A stretch of 64,000 nucleotides of DNA from Macrocystis pyrifera. Lineage: Eukaryota > Sar > Phaeophyceae > Laminariales > Laminariaceae. The position numbers and the translations under genes were made by a program. The stretch is taken from positions 4,430,862-4,494,861 of the forward strand of contig JASSKH010000029.1 of NCBI GenBank assembly GCA_031763025.1. Direction: 5' to 3'. Under the pieces are notes generated by a model. That model saw only the letters and a list, made by a program, of their open reading frames with translations. It made no database searches and was not told the origin of the DNA. Every line of letters begins with the position of its first letter. Positions within the stretch are counted from its first letter, which is position 1. Shown piece by piece: positions 58,701 to 63,397 of this stretch.

Positions 58701-61402
58701 CCCTTGAGGTCAAGTGAGGACCTTAAGAAATTTGAGGTGCTACCTGTAGCTCTACCACAGCATGACTTTTCAGACCAATCGTTTCTCACCGTCGGGACCG
58801 CCCACTATGCCTGGTTCCCGACGATGTACACTTGAATATTTTGTCGACACGTGGAATGTCCTGCTCCTGGGATTATGCACCGGGTCGGTCAGCGCAGAGA
58901 AACAAGCAAGTTCTGATTTTCCTAGACCCCCCGCTACAACCAACGTTCGCTTCGAAACGTGCAGGGAAGGGGGTTTCGTTGGAGCGCTCAGGAGGCTTTT
59001 CTCTCTGAACGAACCGGGGAACAGAGAGTGCCAGGAGCAAGTCGCGGAGTTTCTGCTCGAGGTGAGAAAACGAATTAGGAGAAGAACAGATAAAAAAAAG
59101 CGACGTCGACCAAAAACAACAAAAACGGCATGAAAAAAAACAGTTAAAACATTTTTTCTGCGCTTAGGCCATCTCTTATGGGAGGGTTTTGAAAACAGAA
59201 ATAAAAAATCCCGAAACTGTGTTTTATACGTGCTTTCACGTATTTTAGACCCGGAGTGCGACCGAATCAAGCCCGCTCTTCTCGGAATACTTGCAGTTTT
59301 TTGGAGAGAGGTATCTAGATCTGTTTTTCTTTTCTCCAGGGGTGTCGTTCCAAGTTTTTACGATGTTGTCATTTTCAGACAAAATAATCAGCAAAGCATT
59401 TTCAGATGTATATCGACGTTTCAGCCGAAAAAAATGGCTTCTTTTTCAGATAAATCACGTCCGGAACTGAATAGAGGAAACTGGAGTGTATCGACATATT
59501 TTCTAACTGCTATCCTGAAGAAACGACAAGCAGCGTTGCACGCCTCTCGCAAAATGGCAGGTGTCACTCCAAGCAAAGCGTGACCGATCCGCCCGTTTCC
59601 CTGGTTTAACACGCCTGCGAAGGTGCTGAAACCTCGATTTCCGGAAAACAAAACCGGTTTGCCATAAGAAATGGCCTCACTGCGAAACAAGTTGTCACTT
59701 TGTTTTCGCGATATTCCAGTTTTTAAGAGCAGAACCTTCGGCGGAGTACCAACTGCAAGCGGCCGCCCGTTACGCATAGAAACACCTGGCACTTGTGCAC
59801 GGAGTTGCAGTACGTAGCCGGCCGGAAACCGGCCCGAAATAAATTTACTTGAGCCGTGTCTGTGTTGGCGGGGCCCTTTTATGCGTGCCAGCGAATGGCT
59901 CAGGTGTTATTAAGAAGATGAACGAACAACCGCCACAGAATAGACTTGTAAACGGCTACAGTTATGTCCGGAGATGCAAGGACCGTCTGGGTCTCCACAA
60001 TAATACACAAACGTGCCTTAAATTTCCGGACAGAGAGATGTGTAGATCCGAAAAGGTTGAACATCTGGGCACAGAGCCGTGCAAGATAAAATTAACAAGA
60101 TGCCACTGGACATCTATGAGTCTTGCCTGTTGTTGGTTTGGAGACCCACCGGTGCGGGTACTATGCATGGGATTATTGCGGGGGCTCTCCCAAATATCAA
60201 GCCCTTACAACGTTTTTGTAGTCGGGTCAATGTGTTCGCGGAGACAACCAGTGCGGGGGAGGTTTACGCTGCTCTCTTTTCTTCTTCCTCTATTTTGTTT
60301 CTTCTTTTTCCCATTCATTATTTTCGCCCTCCTTTTCTCTCTCCTTCTTCTTTTAATAGTCGTACCTCAGATCCAGGGTCACATGGCAGGCTCTCTTCCC
60401 TTTCCCCGCCACGACGGTTCGTACCTTTTTTTCACCGCGAGGAGACCTCCTCCCGTTCTTTCCCTGGTCGACTCGCGTCGAATACTCCACACAGTACAAA
60501 GAGACTGCGGATACGGATCGTATTCAGTTGCCTCGAGGCTCTAAAACTCTGCTTTGGCAGCATTGTAGACGCGGACGAATTGGTGGGCGTGTGCTAGGTA
60601 ACGCGAGGGTCCGGTAGCGCGGGGTTAAGCCACATTAACCACCTCGAAGCGGACAATAGGCAACCCATCCCTCAGCTATTACGGGGGACCATAGTAAATA
60701 GGACCAAATGTTGTTAGTAAAAAAAGGTAAATATGTAGTTTTTTGTGTGTACCGTAGGTTCTATTTACAATGGCCCTCAGTAATAGCAAATCATATTACA
60801 CACGGTCTTACCCGCGTCTCATATATCCTATCATGCGTATAATCTGTGCGCTAAGAAAGGTCTGTACAAAATCGGGCACCGAAACAGCTTTCCTTCTCTT
60901 CATTTCTTTCGCACGCAAAAATTCGCCGTGTCCTGCACCCTATTTTCACAAAGATTGTCCACGATTTCGATAAGAGCGGGCGTTTATTTCCGGGGAAGGA
61001 CCATTTGTGTCACCTGCACATGCTTCTTGATCAGAGAAGAAATAGATGGTACGCAGCCAGACAGGCCTACGTATTGCCTTAGCCTCCCATCATCGTAACT
61101 ATGCTTGCTTTCCATCTCTCGTTGTTGTGCCTTAATAATCTAACTTGCGCGCTGAGGGGGCTGGTTATGTGGCCCACGTACACAGCCGATGTTAGCCTCC
61201 AACCGTCGTAACGACACTTCCTACCTCCCCATGTATTCCGTTTTATCGTCAGACTCACGCTTTGGGAGGTCCAGTGTTACTGGCCGTCGAAGATGCCATC
61301 GCGCAGACGGAGGGGCTCCTGACAGGGAAGACTTCGGCTGTGGATGGACAGCTGTCAGATCTCTGTCGCGATGTGGCCACAAGAGGGACTAACGACGCGT
61401 GA
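19140..61402 (+). CDS. CH-like domain plus HEAT/armadillo-like repeat protein, 5'-partial gene (16 exons)
   Basis: Sixteen exons spread over 42 kb encode about 604 residues ending in TGA at 61400-61402. The first three exons read like the end of a CH_2 domain of the SPATA4/CLAMP class (helix with EEVNAIILAEDGAVVTF, then NRAYELLTRRK) and its linker. The rest is helix-rich and Ala/Leu-rich in the style of HEAT or armadillo repeats (e.g. AVRAACVGMLGPLLP). All exon phases agree except one junction between exons 3 and 4. The start of the CH domain was not found upstream. CH_2/SPATA4-like proteins occur in flagellated eukaryotes, so a microtubule or axoneme role is likely but inferred. The gene and its exon chain are well supported; the family name is less certain, and a generic HEAT protein is the alternative. 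Confidence 0.75.
19719..19824 (+). mobile_element. TA-flanked MITE, copy 5
   Basis: ATTACGGGGGACCATAGTAA on the left and CCCCCCGTAATA on the right, with a consensus interior. Confidence 0.9.
19848..19956 (-). CDS. Possible antisense exon, hydrophobic
   Basis: A strong pyrimidine-rich acceptor ends TTGCCCAG| before DNRTISTGMFEVGLTVAAA and SGAVSVGAHFLLPRYTA. A GTTACT donor follows. The stretch could be one membrane helix. No homologue is recognised; it lies in the CH/HEAT intron 1-2. Confidence 0.22.
20031..20368 (-). repeat. Two SINE-like copies
   Basis: A long copy (20031-20243) with TCATGCATGGC, GACCATAGACCCTCGCATCC and the GCGAAGCGCC block is followed, after a G tract, by a short copy (20289-20368). 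On the minus strand both would end in poly-C. Confidence 0.8.
21528..21598 (+). CDS. CH/HEAT gene exon 2
   Basis: Seventy-one bases encode LLTRRKVQEVVRRPL then PENVPTYA and a split Arg codon. The acceptor is a C-rich tract ending CTCCAG| and the donor is AG|GTACGA. It continues exon 1 as NRAYE-LLTRRK, which is how CH_2 domains typically end. Confidence 0.72.
22360..22454 (-). repeat. SINE-like fragment joined to (TTAGGG)4 and poly-G
   Basis: After a G run (22341-22359) comes TACTCATTATCGTGCATGGC and GTCGTATGACTATAGGG. It passes straight into four TTAGGG units (about 22397-22425), then a G tract. TTAGGG is a common eukaryotic telomere unit. Confidence 0.75.
22637..22752 (+). repeat. 116-bp poly-C tract
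   Basis: Almost uninterrupted C with two single A. It lies in the intron between exons 2 and 3 of the CH/HEAT gene and is the longest homopolymer tract in the window. Confidence 0.9.
23082..23186 (+). CDS. CH/HEAT gene exon 3
   Basis: The exon encodes GTGLQVVRTALKGSEL, SDVGDETLQ and RAAAQTEIN. A strong T-rich tract precedes GATCAG|. The one-base start completes the Arg of exon 2. The only good donor is AACAA|GTGAGA, which leaves two bases and does not fit exon 4 at 26356; a lost G (AAG|GTGAGA) would restore the phase. Confidence 0.68.
23386..23670 (-). CDS. Possible antisense membrane-helix coding segments
   Basis: Two hydrophobic segments are readable: MITTGIITVVITSVSIVV followed by TLAVIARDHE (about 23570-23640), and ECFQFIAYTLAFAILLM after an ATTGCAG acceptor-like site (about 23398-23450). 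They are in different frames and no connecting exons were established. Confidence 0.2.
24780..24975 (+). repeat. Dispersed TGTAGATC-type repeat
   Basis: Pieces such as GTGCAG-ACCTGTGTACT, AACCTAGGAAACTTGC, CTCGGCAACATGAACCG and TGTAGATCATCCAATACAG recur at about 20800, 25920, 46950 and 62160 in the same order. Confidence 0.6.
25120..25194 (+). repeat. TGC/CTG microsatellite
   Basis: About ten perfect TGC units, with a CTGTTGCTTGTTG-type prefix. Confidence 0.85.
25607..25713 (-). mobile_element. TA-flanked MITE, copy 6
   Basis: TATTGCGGGGGACC on the left and GGTCCCCCGTAAT on the right, reverse orientation. Confidence 0.88.
25915..26045 (+). repeat. Dispersed TGTAGATC-type repeat
   Basis: Shares GTGTGCAGGGTCTACGTG, CGGACCAGGCAACAGTTGCT and CCCGCCCGGCATCAT with the copies at 24780, 46945 and 62160. 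Confidence 0.55.
26065..26177 (+). mobile_element. TA-flanked MITE, copy 7
   Basis: Terminal repeats TATTTCGGTGGACC and GGTCCCCTGTAAATA, somewhat diverged. It sits just upstream of exon 4. Confidence 0.8.
26218..26370 (+). repeat. 76-bp tandem duplication carrying a splice acceptor
   Basis: AACCTTCC...CCCAACTGCTCTCTCCTTTC and AACCTTCC...CCCAATTGTTCTCTCCTTTC each lead to an AAG|GT acceptor-like site (26279/26280 and 26355/26356), followed by CAGCTGCCAA or GAGCTACCCAA. Confidence 0.8.
26356..26464 (+). CDS. CH/HEAT gene exon 4
   Basis: The exon encodes VELPKVSVREIQVKQ, VDRNIAHLSV and on to GGNG. The acceptor is GCACAAG| and the donor is GAG|GTGAGC, leaving one base. An alternative start at 26280, in an upstream copy of the same acceptor, is open in frame and would fit the phase of exon 3, but it adds 25 residues of intron-like sequence. 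Confidence 0.7.
26499..26539 (+). CDS. CH/HEAT gene exon 5
   Basis: A 41-bp exon encoding RDLSNVHMLLQNP after completing a Val codon from exon 4. The acceptor is GTATTCAG| and the donor is CCG|GTACGC. The intron to exon 4 is only 34 bp, unusually short for this gene, so a single read-through exon is a minor alternative. Confidence 0.65.
26677..26760 (-). repeat. SINE-like fragment flanked by poly-G
   Basis: GATATCATGCATGACCGTAG and GACCATAGACCCTCG are cut short by a G tract (26723-26760), followed by a G/C-rich stretch to about 26840. Confidence 0.7.
27290..27990 (+). repeat. Decayed tandem repeat, units of ~120-190 bp
   Basis: Recurring in order are ACATGAGGAGTCCTGCATAT, GCCTCGCT-AAAAACGGTTTTGA, GCGC-CAACCCGACGA-AAA and TATCAGATT. 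About five units are visible, some shortened. Confidence 0.7.
29444..29740 (-). repeat. SINE-like copies, both subfamilies
   Basis: The 29444-29630 part is the main type, preceded by G-rich 29397-29443. The 29651-29740 part is the second type, with ACCATTGACCACGCATCCCC and TTCGAGACGGAGC, preceded by a short G run. Confidence 0.8.
31707..31817 (+). mobile_element. TA-flanked MITE, copy 8
   Basis: TATTACGGGGGTCCATAGTT on the left and AACTATGGTCCCCCGTAATA on the right. Confidence 0.9.
32954..33117 (+). CDS. CH/HEAT gene exon 6
   Basis: The exon runs from AVTVLSDMAIQAHQLAEAS to PFAAAAGAL and ends with two bases of a split Arg codon. The acceptor is GCGCGCAG| and the donor is CAG|GTGGCC. It joins exon 5 in phase 0 (LLQNP-AVTVLSD). 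The paired amphipathic helices resemble a HEAT repeat. Confidence 0.78.
33795..34520 (+). repeat. GATCATGGCCAACGATCACC repeat
   Basis: The AAAGTGCTGATCATGGCC and ACGATCACCAGCACTTGCTG pair occurs at about 33825, 33890, 33940, 34415 and 34470 in diverged form. No coding signal is seen. Confidence 0.55.
34598..34658 (+). mobile_element. TA-flanked MITE, copy 9 (internal deletion)
   Basis: Only 61 bp. Both ends are kept (TATTGCGGGGG and CCCCCGCAATA) but the left half of the interior is missing. Confidence 0.85.
34790..35220 (+). repeat. Local duplications (~113 bp and ~140 bp)
   Basis: CTCGAGCAATCATTCC / CTCAAGCAATCACTC and TATGCTGGATCTGTG / TATGCTGGATCGGTG mark one pair. GTGTCGAAATCTTCACTT, GGTCGACATCTTCACCT and GCGTCGACATCTTCACTT mark a triplet. 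Confidence 0.65.
36566..36737 (+). CDS. CH/HEAT gene exon 7
   Basis: Fifty-seven codons from AIGAQCSGREPSTAFH to GGGGHTRVQ. The first base completes the Arg from exon 6. Fifty-two C (36512-36563) directly abut the AG acceptor. The donor is CAG|GTGTGG. Confidence 0.8.
36782..36890 (-). mobile_element. TA-flanked MITE, copy 10
   Basis: TATTACGGGGGTCCATAGTT on the left and AACCCCCGTATTA on the right, reverse orientation, 44 bp after the end of exon 7. Confidence 0.88.
37245..37320. repeat. GTA/GCA trinucleotide repeat
   Basis: About 23 units of GTA with scattered GCA. Confidence 0.85.
37851..38130 (+). repeat. ~165-bp tandem duplication
   Basis: AGCACCATCGAGGTTTGAGC / GGTACCATCGAGGTGCGAGT, GGACGAGGTTTACTGTAGAG / GGACGAGGTTTCCTGTAGAG and TACGCAGTACTCA / TACGTAGTACTCA mark two copies. 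Confidence 0.8.
38407..38490 (+). CDS. CH/HEAT gene exon 8
   Basis: Twenty-eight codons, AIKRMQETLPDGDAFLSS then LASLAHLEGE, phase 0 at both ends. The acceptor is TTCCACAAG| and the donor is a perfect GAG|GTGAGT. Confidence 0.8.
38641..38738. mobile_element. Possible decayed MITE, copy 11
   Basis: AATAGTCAGAACCCA on the left and TGGGTTTCGTTACTACGG plus TCCCCCGGTGATA on the right resemble a diverged subfamily. Confidence 0.4.
39410..39697 (+). repeat. SINE-like copies, plus orientation, ending in poly-C
   Basis: The second type (39410-39497: CTCCGTCTCGAAAGG, AAGCAACACATGAGTGCTC) is followed by the main type (39510-39684: GATGCAGTCCACCCTTCATG, TTGGTGCAAGCACTG, TCGGTGAAAACCCGACG, GGGATGCGAGGGTCTATGG). 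The latter ends in a C run just before the acceptor region of exon 9. Confidence 0.8.
39799..39966 (+). CDS. CH/HEAT gene exon 9
   Basis: Fifty-six codons, phase 0 at both ends, from FSGALMDIYLHYCSVGL through TAVRAACVGMLGPLLP to MSRMAEE. The AVRAACVGML helix is the clearest HEAT/armadillo-like signature in the gene. The acceptor is CATCACAG| and the donor is GAG|GTACGA. Confidence 0.82.
40036..40144 (+). mobile_element. TA-flanked MITE, copy 12
   Basis: TATTACGGGGGACCATACTA on the left and TATGGTTCCCCGTAATA on the right, 69 bp after the end of exon 9. Confidence 0.9.
40986..41102 (+). CDS. CH/HEAT gene exon 10, ending inside a minisatellite unit
   Basis: Thirty-nine codons, DSSWEVHAQLVVAACAVL to KNAALSIIS, phase 0 at both ends. 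The acceptor is CTGGACAG|. The donor TCG|GTAAAT lies inside the first unit of a 30-bp tandem array, so the last 8 codons and the splice site are part of the repeated unit. Confidence 0.78.
41079..42512 (+). repeat. 30-bp minisatellite, interrupted by the Harbinger-like element
   Basis: About 22 diverged units of about 30 bp, with consensus pieces GGCGGTCCTGTCCATTATCT and CGGTAAATATG, occupy 41079-41262 and 42018-42512. The first unit spans the 3' end and splice donor of exon 10. About ten units keep a GT at the donor-equivalent position. Confidence 0.85.
41263..42017. mobile_element. PIF/Harbinger-like non-autonomous DNA transposon
   Basis: A 755-bp insertion has terminal inverted repeats: GGGCCACTCCTAACGAAC on the left and GTTCGTTAGGAATGGCCC on the right, extending into A/T runs and CACGATTCG/CGGTTCGTGA. 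It is flanked by TAA (41260-41262 and 42018-42020), the 3-bp duplication typical of PIF/Harbinger. The interior has further inverted TCGTGAATC/GATTCACGA segments and a GC-rich core with no transposase. It splits a 30-bp minisatellite. Confidence 0.85.
42854..43004 (+). CDS. CH/HEAT gene exon 11
   Basis: The exon runs from ACLHPAAPPEVCKIGLS to VSLAPADRKAML, plus one base. The acceptor is TCGAACAAG| and the donor is GG|GTGAGA. It joins exon 10 in phase 0 as LSIIS-ACLHPA, a plausible continuous helix. Confidence 0.78.
43690..43985. repeat. AT-rich TATATGTATACATA simple repeat
   Basis: Imperfect TATGTATA/CATATATG repeats. Similar blocks lie at 44288-44345, 44400-44575 and 44960-45015. Open frames here are repeat artefacts. 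Confidence 0.8.
45037..46216 (+). mobile_element. LTR-like direct repeat pair
   Basis: Two direct repeats of about 380 bp (45037-45413 and 45826-46216) are roughly 85-90% alike by eye. Each starts near CCGATTA-CG-GGTAAGGGAA and ends near CCGATACTATACCATA. They flank about 410 bp with no coding capacity. The layout suggests a miniature LTR element (TRIM-like) or a segmental duplication; no primer-binding site was identified. Confidence 0.5.
46533..46640 (-). mobile_element. TA-flanked MITE, copy 13
   Basis: TTACGGGGGACCATAGTAAA on the left and CCCCCGTAATA on the right, reverse orientation. Confidence 0.85.
46945..47105 (+). repeat. Dispersed TGTAGATC-type repeat
   Basis: Shares TTTTGCAGGGTATGTGTAGG, CCAACCAGGGAACATGTGCT, ACTGTAGATGGTGCAGAGTA and CTGGCAACACGAGCC. 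Confidence 0.6.
48004..50767 (-). pseudogene. Non-LTR retrotransposon reverse transcriptase, decayed
   Basis: This remnant lies antisense in the intron between exons 11 and 12 of the CH/HEAT gene. In minus-strand order there is a 239-codon segment (50767-50048), a palm segment (49631-49410) with WFILTNFSNAFNTVKR, a second palm segment (49382-48837) with MGPAMFCLALRPGLKRF and FAYTEEYSLCL, and a C-terminal segment (48363-48004) with CPCCDEVDVDTRHARI, probably a zinc-binding tail. Stops and frameshifts separate them. The motif A Asp appears as Asn (LTNFSNAF), and the motif C Y-x-D-D appears as YTEE, so the enzyme would be inactive even if the frame were intact. No target-site duplication or poly-A tail was recognised. 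Confidence 0.85.
50820..50890 (+). CDS. CH/HEAT gene exon 12
   Basis: The exon encodes TMADKTRPFASPRGNDRL then RIETQ after completing an Ala codon from exon 11. The acceptor is TTTTTTCACGACAG| and the donor is CAG|GTTTGG. The phase fits both neighbours. It lies just to the right of the antisense reverse-transcriptase remnant. Confidence 0.65.
51630..51820 (+). repeat. Dispersed ~180-bp repeat, copy b
   Basis: Shares CATCAGGTCCGGGGTCACGT, GCAGGCTCTCCTCCC, GAAGACCTCAGCCCTTTTCT and TGGCGTCGAACTGCGCCTA with the other copies. Confidence 0.7.
52195..52480. repeat. Local triplicate of a GATCGAGG-type repeat
   Basis: GAGGTTCGACCGAAATCC and TCGATCTCAATGCCGCTG occur two to three times here. Inverted relatives are at 11050-11130 (GAGATCGAGGATTTCGTCC) and 28740-28810. 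Confidence 0.65.
52913..52999 (+). CDS. CH/HEAT gene exon 13, donor site replaced by poly-G
   Basis: Twenty-nine codons, SGVIRLLPLPDEWDGL to SEELASQ. The acceptor is CTCATGCAG|. The expected phase-0 end before exon 14 is GCCAGCCAG|, but a run of G follows where GT should be. Reading on to CAG|GTGAAC at 53061 is possible but adds Gly/Arg-rich sequence. Confidence 0.65.
53880..54110 (+). repeat. Dispersed ~180-bp repeat, copy c
   Basis: Shares GTCAGGTCTAAGATCACAAA, ACGGTTCGTGCCTTTC and GCAGCCCTTTCTTGCTTCGT. A C tract (53980-53998) is inserted in the middle. Confidence 0.65.
55600..56100 (+). repeat. SINE-like copies, plus orientation
   Basis: The second type (55600-55705) ends in C-rich sequence. 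The main type (55905-56100) has ATGCAGCTCACCCTTCATGC, CTTGGTGCAAGCAATG, GGTGAAAACCCGACG, GGGATGCGAGGGTCTATGG and a C-rich end. Confidence 0.8.
56483..56613 (+). CDS. CH/HEAT gene exon 14
   Basis: The exon runs from WVEIFEGLGHHVFSALC to QLRDAAL, plus two bases. The acceptor is GCGGCCGCAG| and the donor is GAG|GTACGT. The following exon completes the Arg codon. Confidence 0.8.
56723..56828. mobile_element. Related MITE subfamily, copy 14
   Basis: GGGGGCC-CAATAATTAGAACC on the left and GGTTCTGATTATTACT then CCCCCGTAA on the right form inverted ends like the main family, but the interior is different. Confidence 0.65.
56870..57062 (+). repeat. Dispersed ~180-bp repeat, copy d
   Basis: Shares GACTCAGGTCTGGGGTCACA, GCAGGCTCTCCTCCTTC and AGCCCTTTCTTCCCTCGTCG. 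It is followed directly by MITE copy 15. Confidence 0.7.
57066..57174 (+). mobile_element. TA-flanked MITE, copy 15
   Basis: TATTACGGGGGTACATAGTT on the left and AACTATGGACCCCCGTAATA on the right. Confidence 0.9.
58161..58379. repeat. Inverted repeat (~50-bp arms)
   Basis: The left arm (58161-58206) has GCAGGTGGTCGGGACCCCCC and TTGCACAATGTGGGCG. The right arm (58324-58379) is its complement with CGCCCACATCATGCCA and GAGGGGTCCCGGCCACCTGC. The loop is about 117 bp. A hairpin could form in the intron 14 transcript. Confidence 0.75.
58965..59061 (+). CDS. CH/HEAT gene exon 15
   Basis: Thirty-two codons after one split base: EGGFVGALRRLFSLNEP to AEFLLE. The acceptor is ACGTGCAG| and the donor is GAG|GTGAGA, leaving phase 0. 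Confidence 0.8.
60290..60485 (+). repeat. Dispersed ~180-bp repeat, copy e
   Basis: Shares CCTCAGATCCAGGGTCACAT, GCAGGCTCTCTTCCC and CTCGCGTCGAATACTCC. Confidence 0.7.
60677..60785 (-). mobile_element. TA-flanked MITE, copy 16
   Basis: TATTACGGGGGACCATAGTA on the left; the right end is decayed to GGCCCTCAGTAATA. Confidence 0.85.
61253..61402 (+). CDS. CH/HEAT gene terminal exon 16
   Basis: Forty-nine codons and TGA, from THALGGPVLLAVEDAIAQ to ATRGTNDA. The acceptor follows CCGTTTTATCGTCAG|, a good pyrimidine tract. Phase 0 joins exon 15 as EFLLE-THALGG. Confidence 0.78.
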   Translation, partial: THALGGPVLLAVEDAIAQTEGLLTGKTSAVDGQLSDLCRDVATRGTNDA

Positions 61403-62509
61403 CGCAGTGCATACGGGGGATGAATGTTGACATTTCTTCCGTGTCTGTACCTGTTTTCTGCACGGAGTTTCTGCGCTTCAATTTCATTTTTTTGTTTTAT
61501 CGTACGTTCAAGTTTTTTTTTGCGGGGATTAACGAATTCATGCACGTGTGTGTGTGCTGAAGGTGGCGTTTCAGCCAGCGGGGATAAAAATGTGGGTACG
61601 AGGCCATAGGGCGTACTCGGCGAGGCGACAACTAACGAAACAATTAGACTGCCTACGTTGTTCACACACTATTTTATCGGTCTCCGTCGGCTTCCGCTCC
61701 CACAGGGTGCTCAGCCAAAGCGGTGCCTCGTATCACGGCATCAATATGTCCAATCATCAGTTTTATTCCCTTGGCGGTTACGGCAGGTCCAGCGAAAGTG
61801 GTCCATACGCACCCGGTTCCTACTGCTAAAAAGCAAAGGTGTCAGGAGACAGAACGTTCACCCATTGGCAGACAGCAAGTTTTAGCCTTGACGTACCTCG
61901 ACCGACACCAAACTACTAGGGTAGGCTTGAGTGTGGAACACCGGGCCCTACGCCGTTGACAGCGCACGTGTTTGCCTTGCTTGACATGTCTGCTCCTGAC
62001 ATCTTTGATCAGCAGCTCGTGCCGAGGGGTATCGGTACGTACTCACCGGCAGATACACACAAGCACGGAAGATCACCACCATTCTACCGTCATTCATTCC
62101 GAAGGCTCCACACCAAGGTATATATCACCACCTAGGTCATCTAAACTCTAACCTACCACTATGAGGTGCCGTGGAGGATCTGTATGGTACAAATCCAACC
62201 CAGGAAACTCGTCCTACCTTGCATGCATGCAGAATATACGGCTTCCACCCGGCAACATGACGAGCTAGCTCATACAGACCAGAGGCCTATCAGCCCTGAA
62301 AGTACTAGAGCGTTTCAAGCGAAAGTCGACGCACCTGTTTTGATGAGTCAATGCGAGGTTTAACGCCGAGATCTACACAGCACGCTAATATTCGTTCCCG
62401 GGTCGTTTCAAGACACGTCGCTTTATTGATTTTGAGTACGTACGTCTCGACTCCGGGAGTGTTAGGTACAGTACTTCTATGAGAACGCCGCCTGCACCAT
62501 CCAACTCTA
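61403..62509. other. Downstream region of the CH/HEAT gene
   Basis: The 3' UTR and intergenic sequence. No clear AATAAA signal or gene is seen; one TGTAGATC-type repeat lies at 62155-62300. Confidence 0.4.
62155..62300 (+). repeat. Dispersed TGTAGATC-type repeat
   Basis: Shares GAGGATCTGTATGGTAC, CCAACCCAGGAAACTCGTCC, GCAGAATATACGGCTTCC and CCCGGCAACATGACGAG. Confidence 0.6.
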
Positions 62510-63397
62510 CTAGCAATCGCGAGGCGCCCCCCAAAACCACCCTTGTCCGGCGCCTAAACTCTGAACAGATGTGCGTCCCTCCTCCCACAATTCTTCAACT
62601 GCGGCAAAAGGGTTGCCGGCCACTTCTATCGCTTCCGGCTTTCCGGCAAGCCTATCCCCAACTCTGAGCCATTCAGCTGTGTCTGGTGGCGACCGTCGAT
62701 AGTCTCCACGGTCTGCCAAACGCGTGTTCTCCGGAGGTTCTCTAGCTCCCATCTTCGGCAATTCCCAAAGGCTATGAGCCCGTGAAGGGGCACGCGCGTC
62801 CCCATGCTGGGTTTCGTTTCCCAGGCCGGTGGGGGGCGTGGGGTCGCCTCGGAGTTCCGCGGGAAGAAAGTGGGAACGATCCCCAGAGGAACCAGTAGTA
62901 ATCTCGCGCTTTGTTCTACAACTGCCTTCTTCCGCCTCTTGGGCACCGCAGGGCGCATCGAATCGAAGGAGGGCGCGATTCTCGGGAACAGGACCGGTGG
63001 TATCCCTCCTGTGGCACGCGACATGTGCCTCACCTCGGCTTCCACTACTAATAGGATTATTACCAGCGGTGCTATTCATAGAACTCCCAGCGGTGGATAG
63101 AGGAGCCTCGCTCGTATCACCACCTCCCCTCGCACACCCGCTGCGAGCAGGTCCTGCAGTGCCAAGTATTGAGGCAGGTGTGAACCTCCTCGCGGGAACG
63201 CTCGTGTCGGGCGCCGATTGACTACGACTCGCGCCTTGCCCTGGTTGGCTACATGCGACGGCAGTGGACGACGATGAGTTTTCACGCCGGCACGCCCCGC
63301 GCTCAACTGCAGCAGGTGACACGCCACCACCACGCATCAGCAGCGCGCGCGCCGCAACATCACCTCGCTGACCCTTCGTTCTTTTCGCACCCCACAC
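62510..63397 (-). CDS. Unrecognised 295-codon open frame
   Basis: An uninterrupted minus-strand frame starts MWGAKRTKGQRGDV and is rich in Ser, Gly, Arg and Ala, with LWELPKMGAREPPE and DTAEWLRVGDRLAGKPE near the end. No domain is recognised. It has no visible intron and lies 1.1 kb beyond the stop of the CH/HEAT gene, tail to tail. It may be a retroelement ORF1-like fragment, a real gene, or a chance frame in GC-rich DNA. A second frame on the same strand (63045-62626) is also open. Confidence 0.3.
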   Translation of the reverse strand: MWGAKRTKGQRGDVAARALLMRGGGVSPAAVERGACRRENSSSSTAVACSQPGQGASRSQSAPDTSVPARRFTPASILGTAGPARSGCARGGGDTSEAPLSTAGSSMNSTAGNNPISSGSRGEAHVACHRRDTTGPVPENRALLRFDAPCGAQEAEEGSCRTKREITTGSSGDRSHFLPAELRGDPTPPTGLGNETQHGDARAPSRAHSLWELPKMGAREPPENTRLADRGDYRRSPPDTAEWLRVGDRLAGKPEAIEVAGNPFAAVEELWEEGRTSVQSLGAGQGWFWGAPRDC

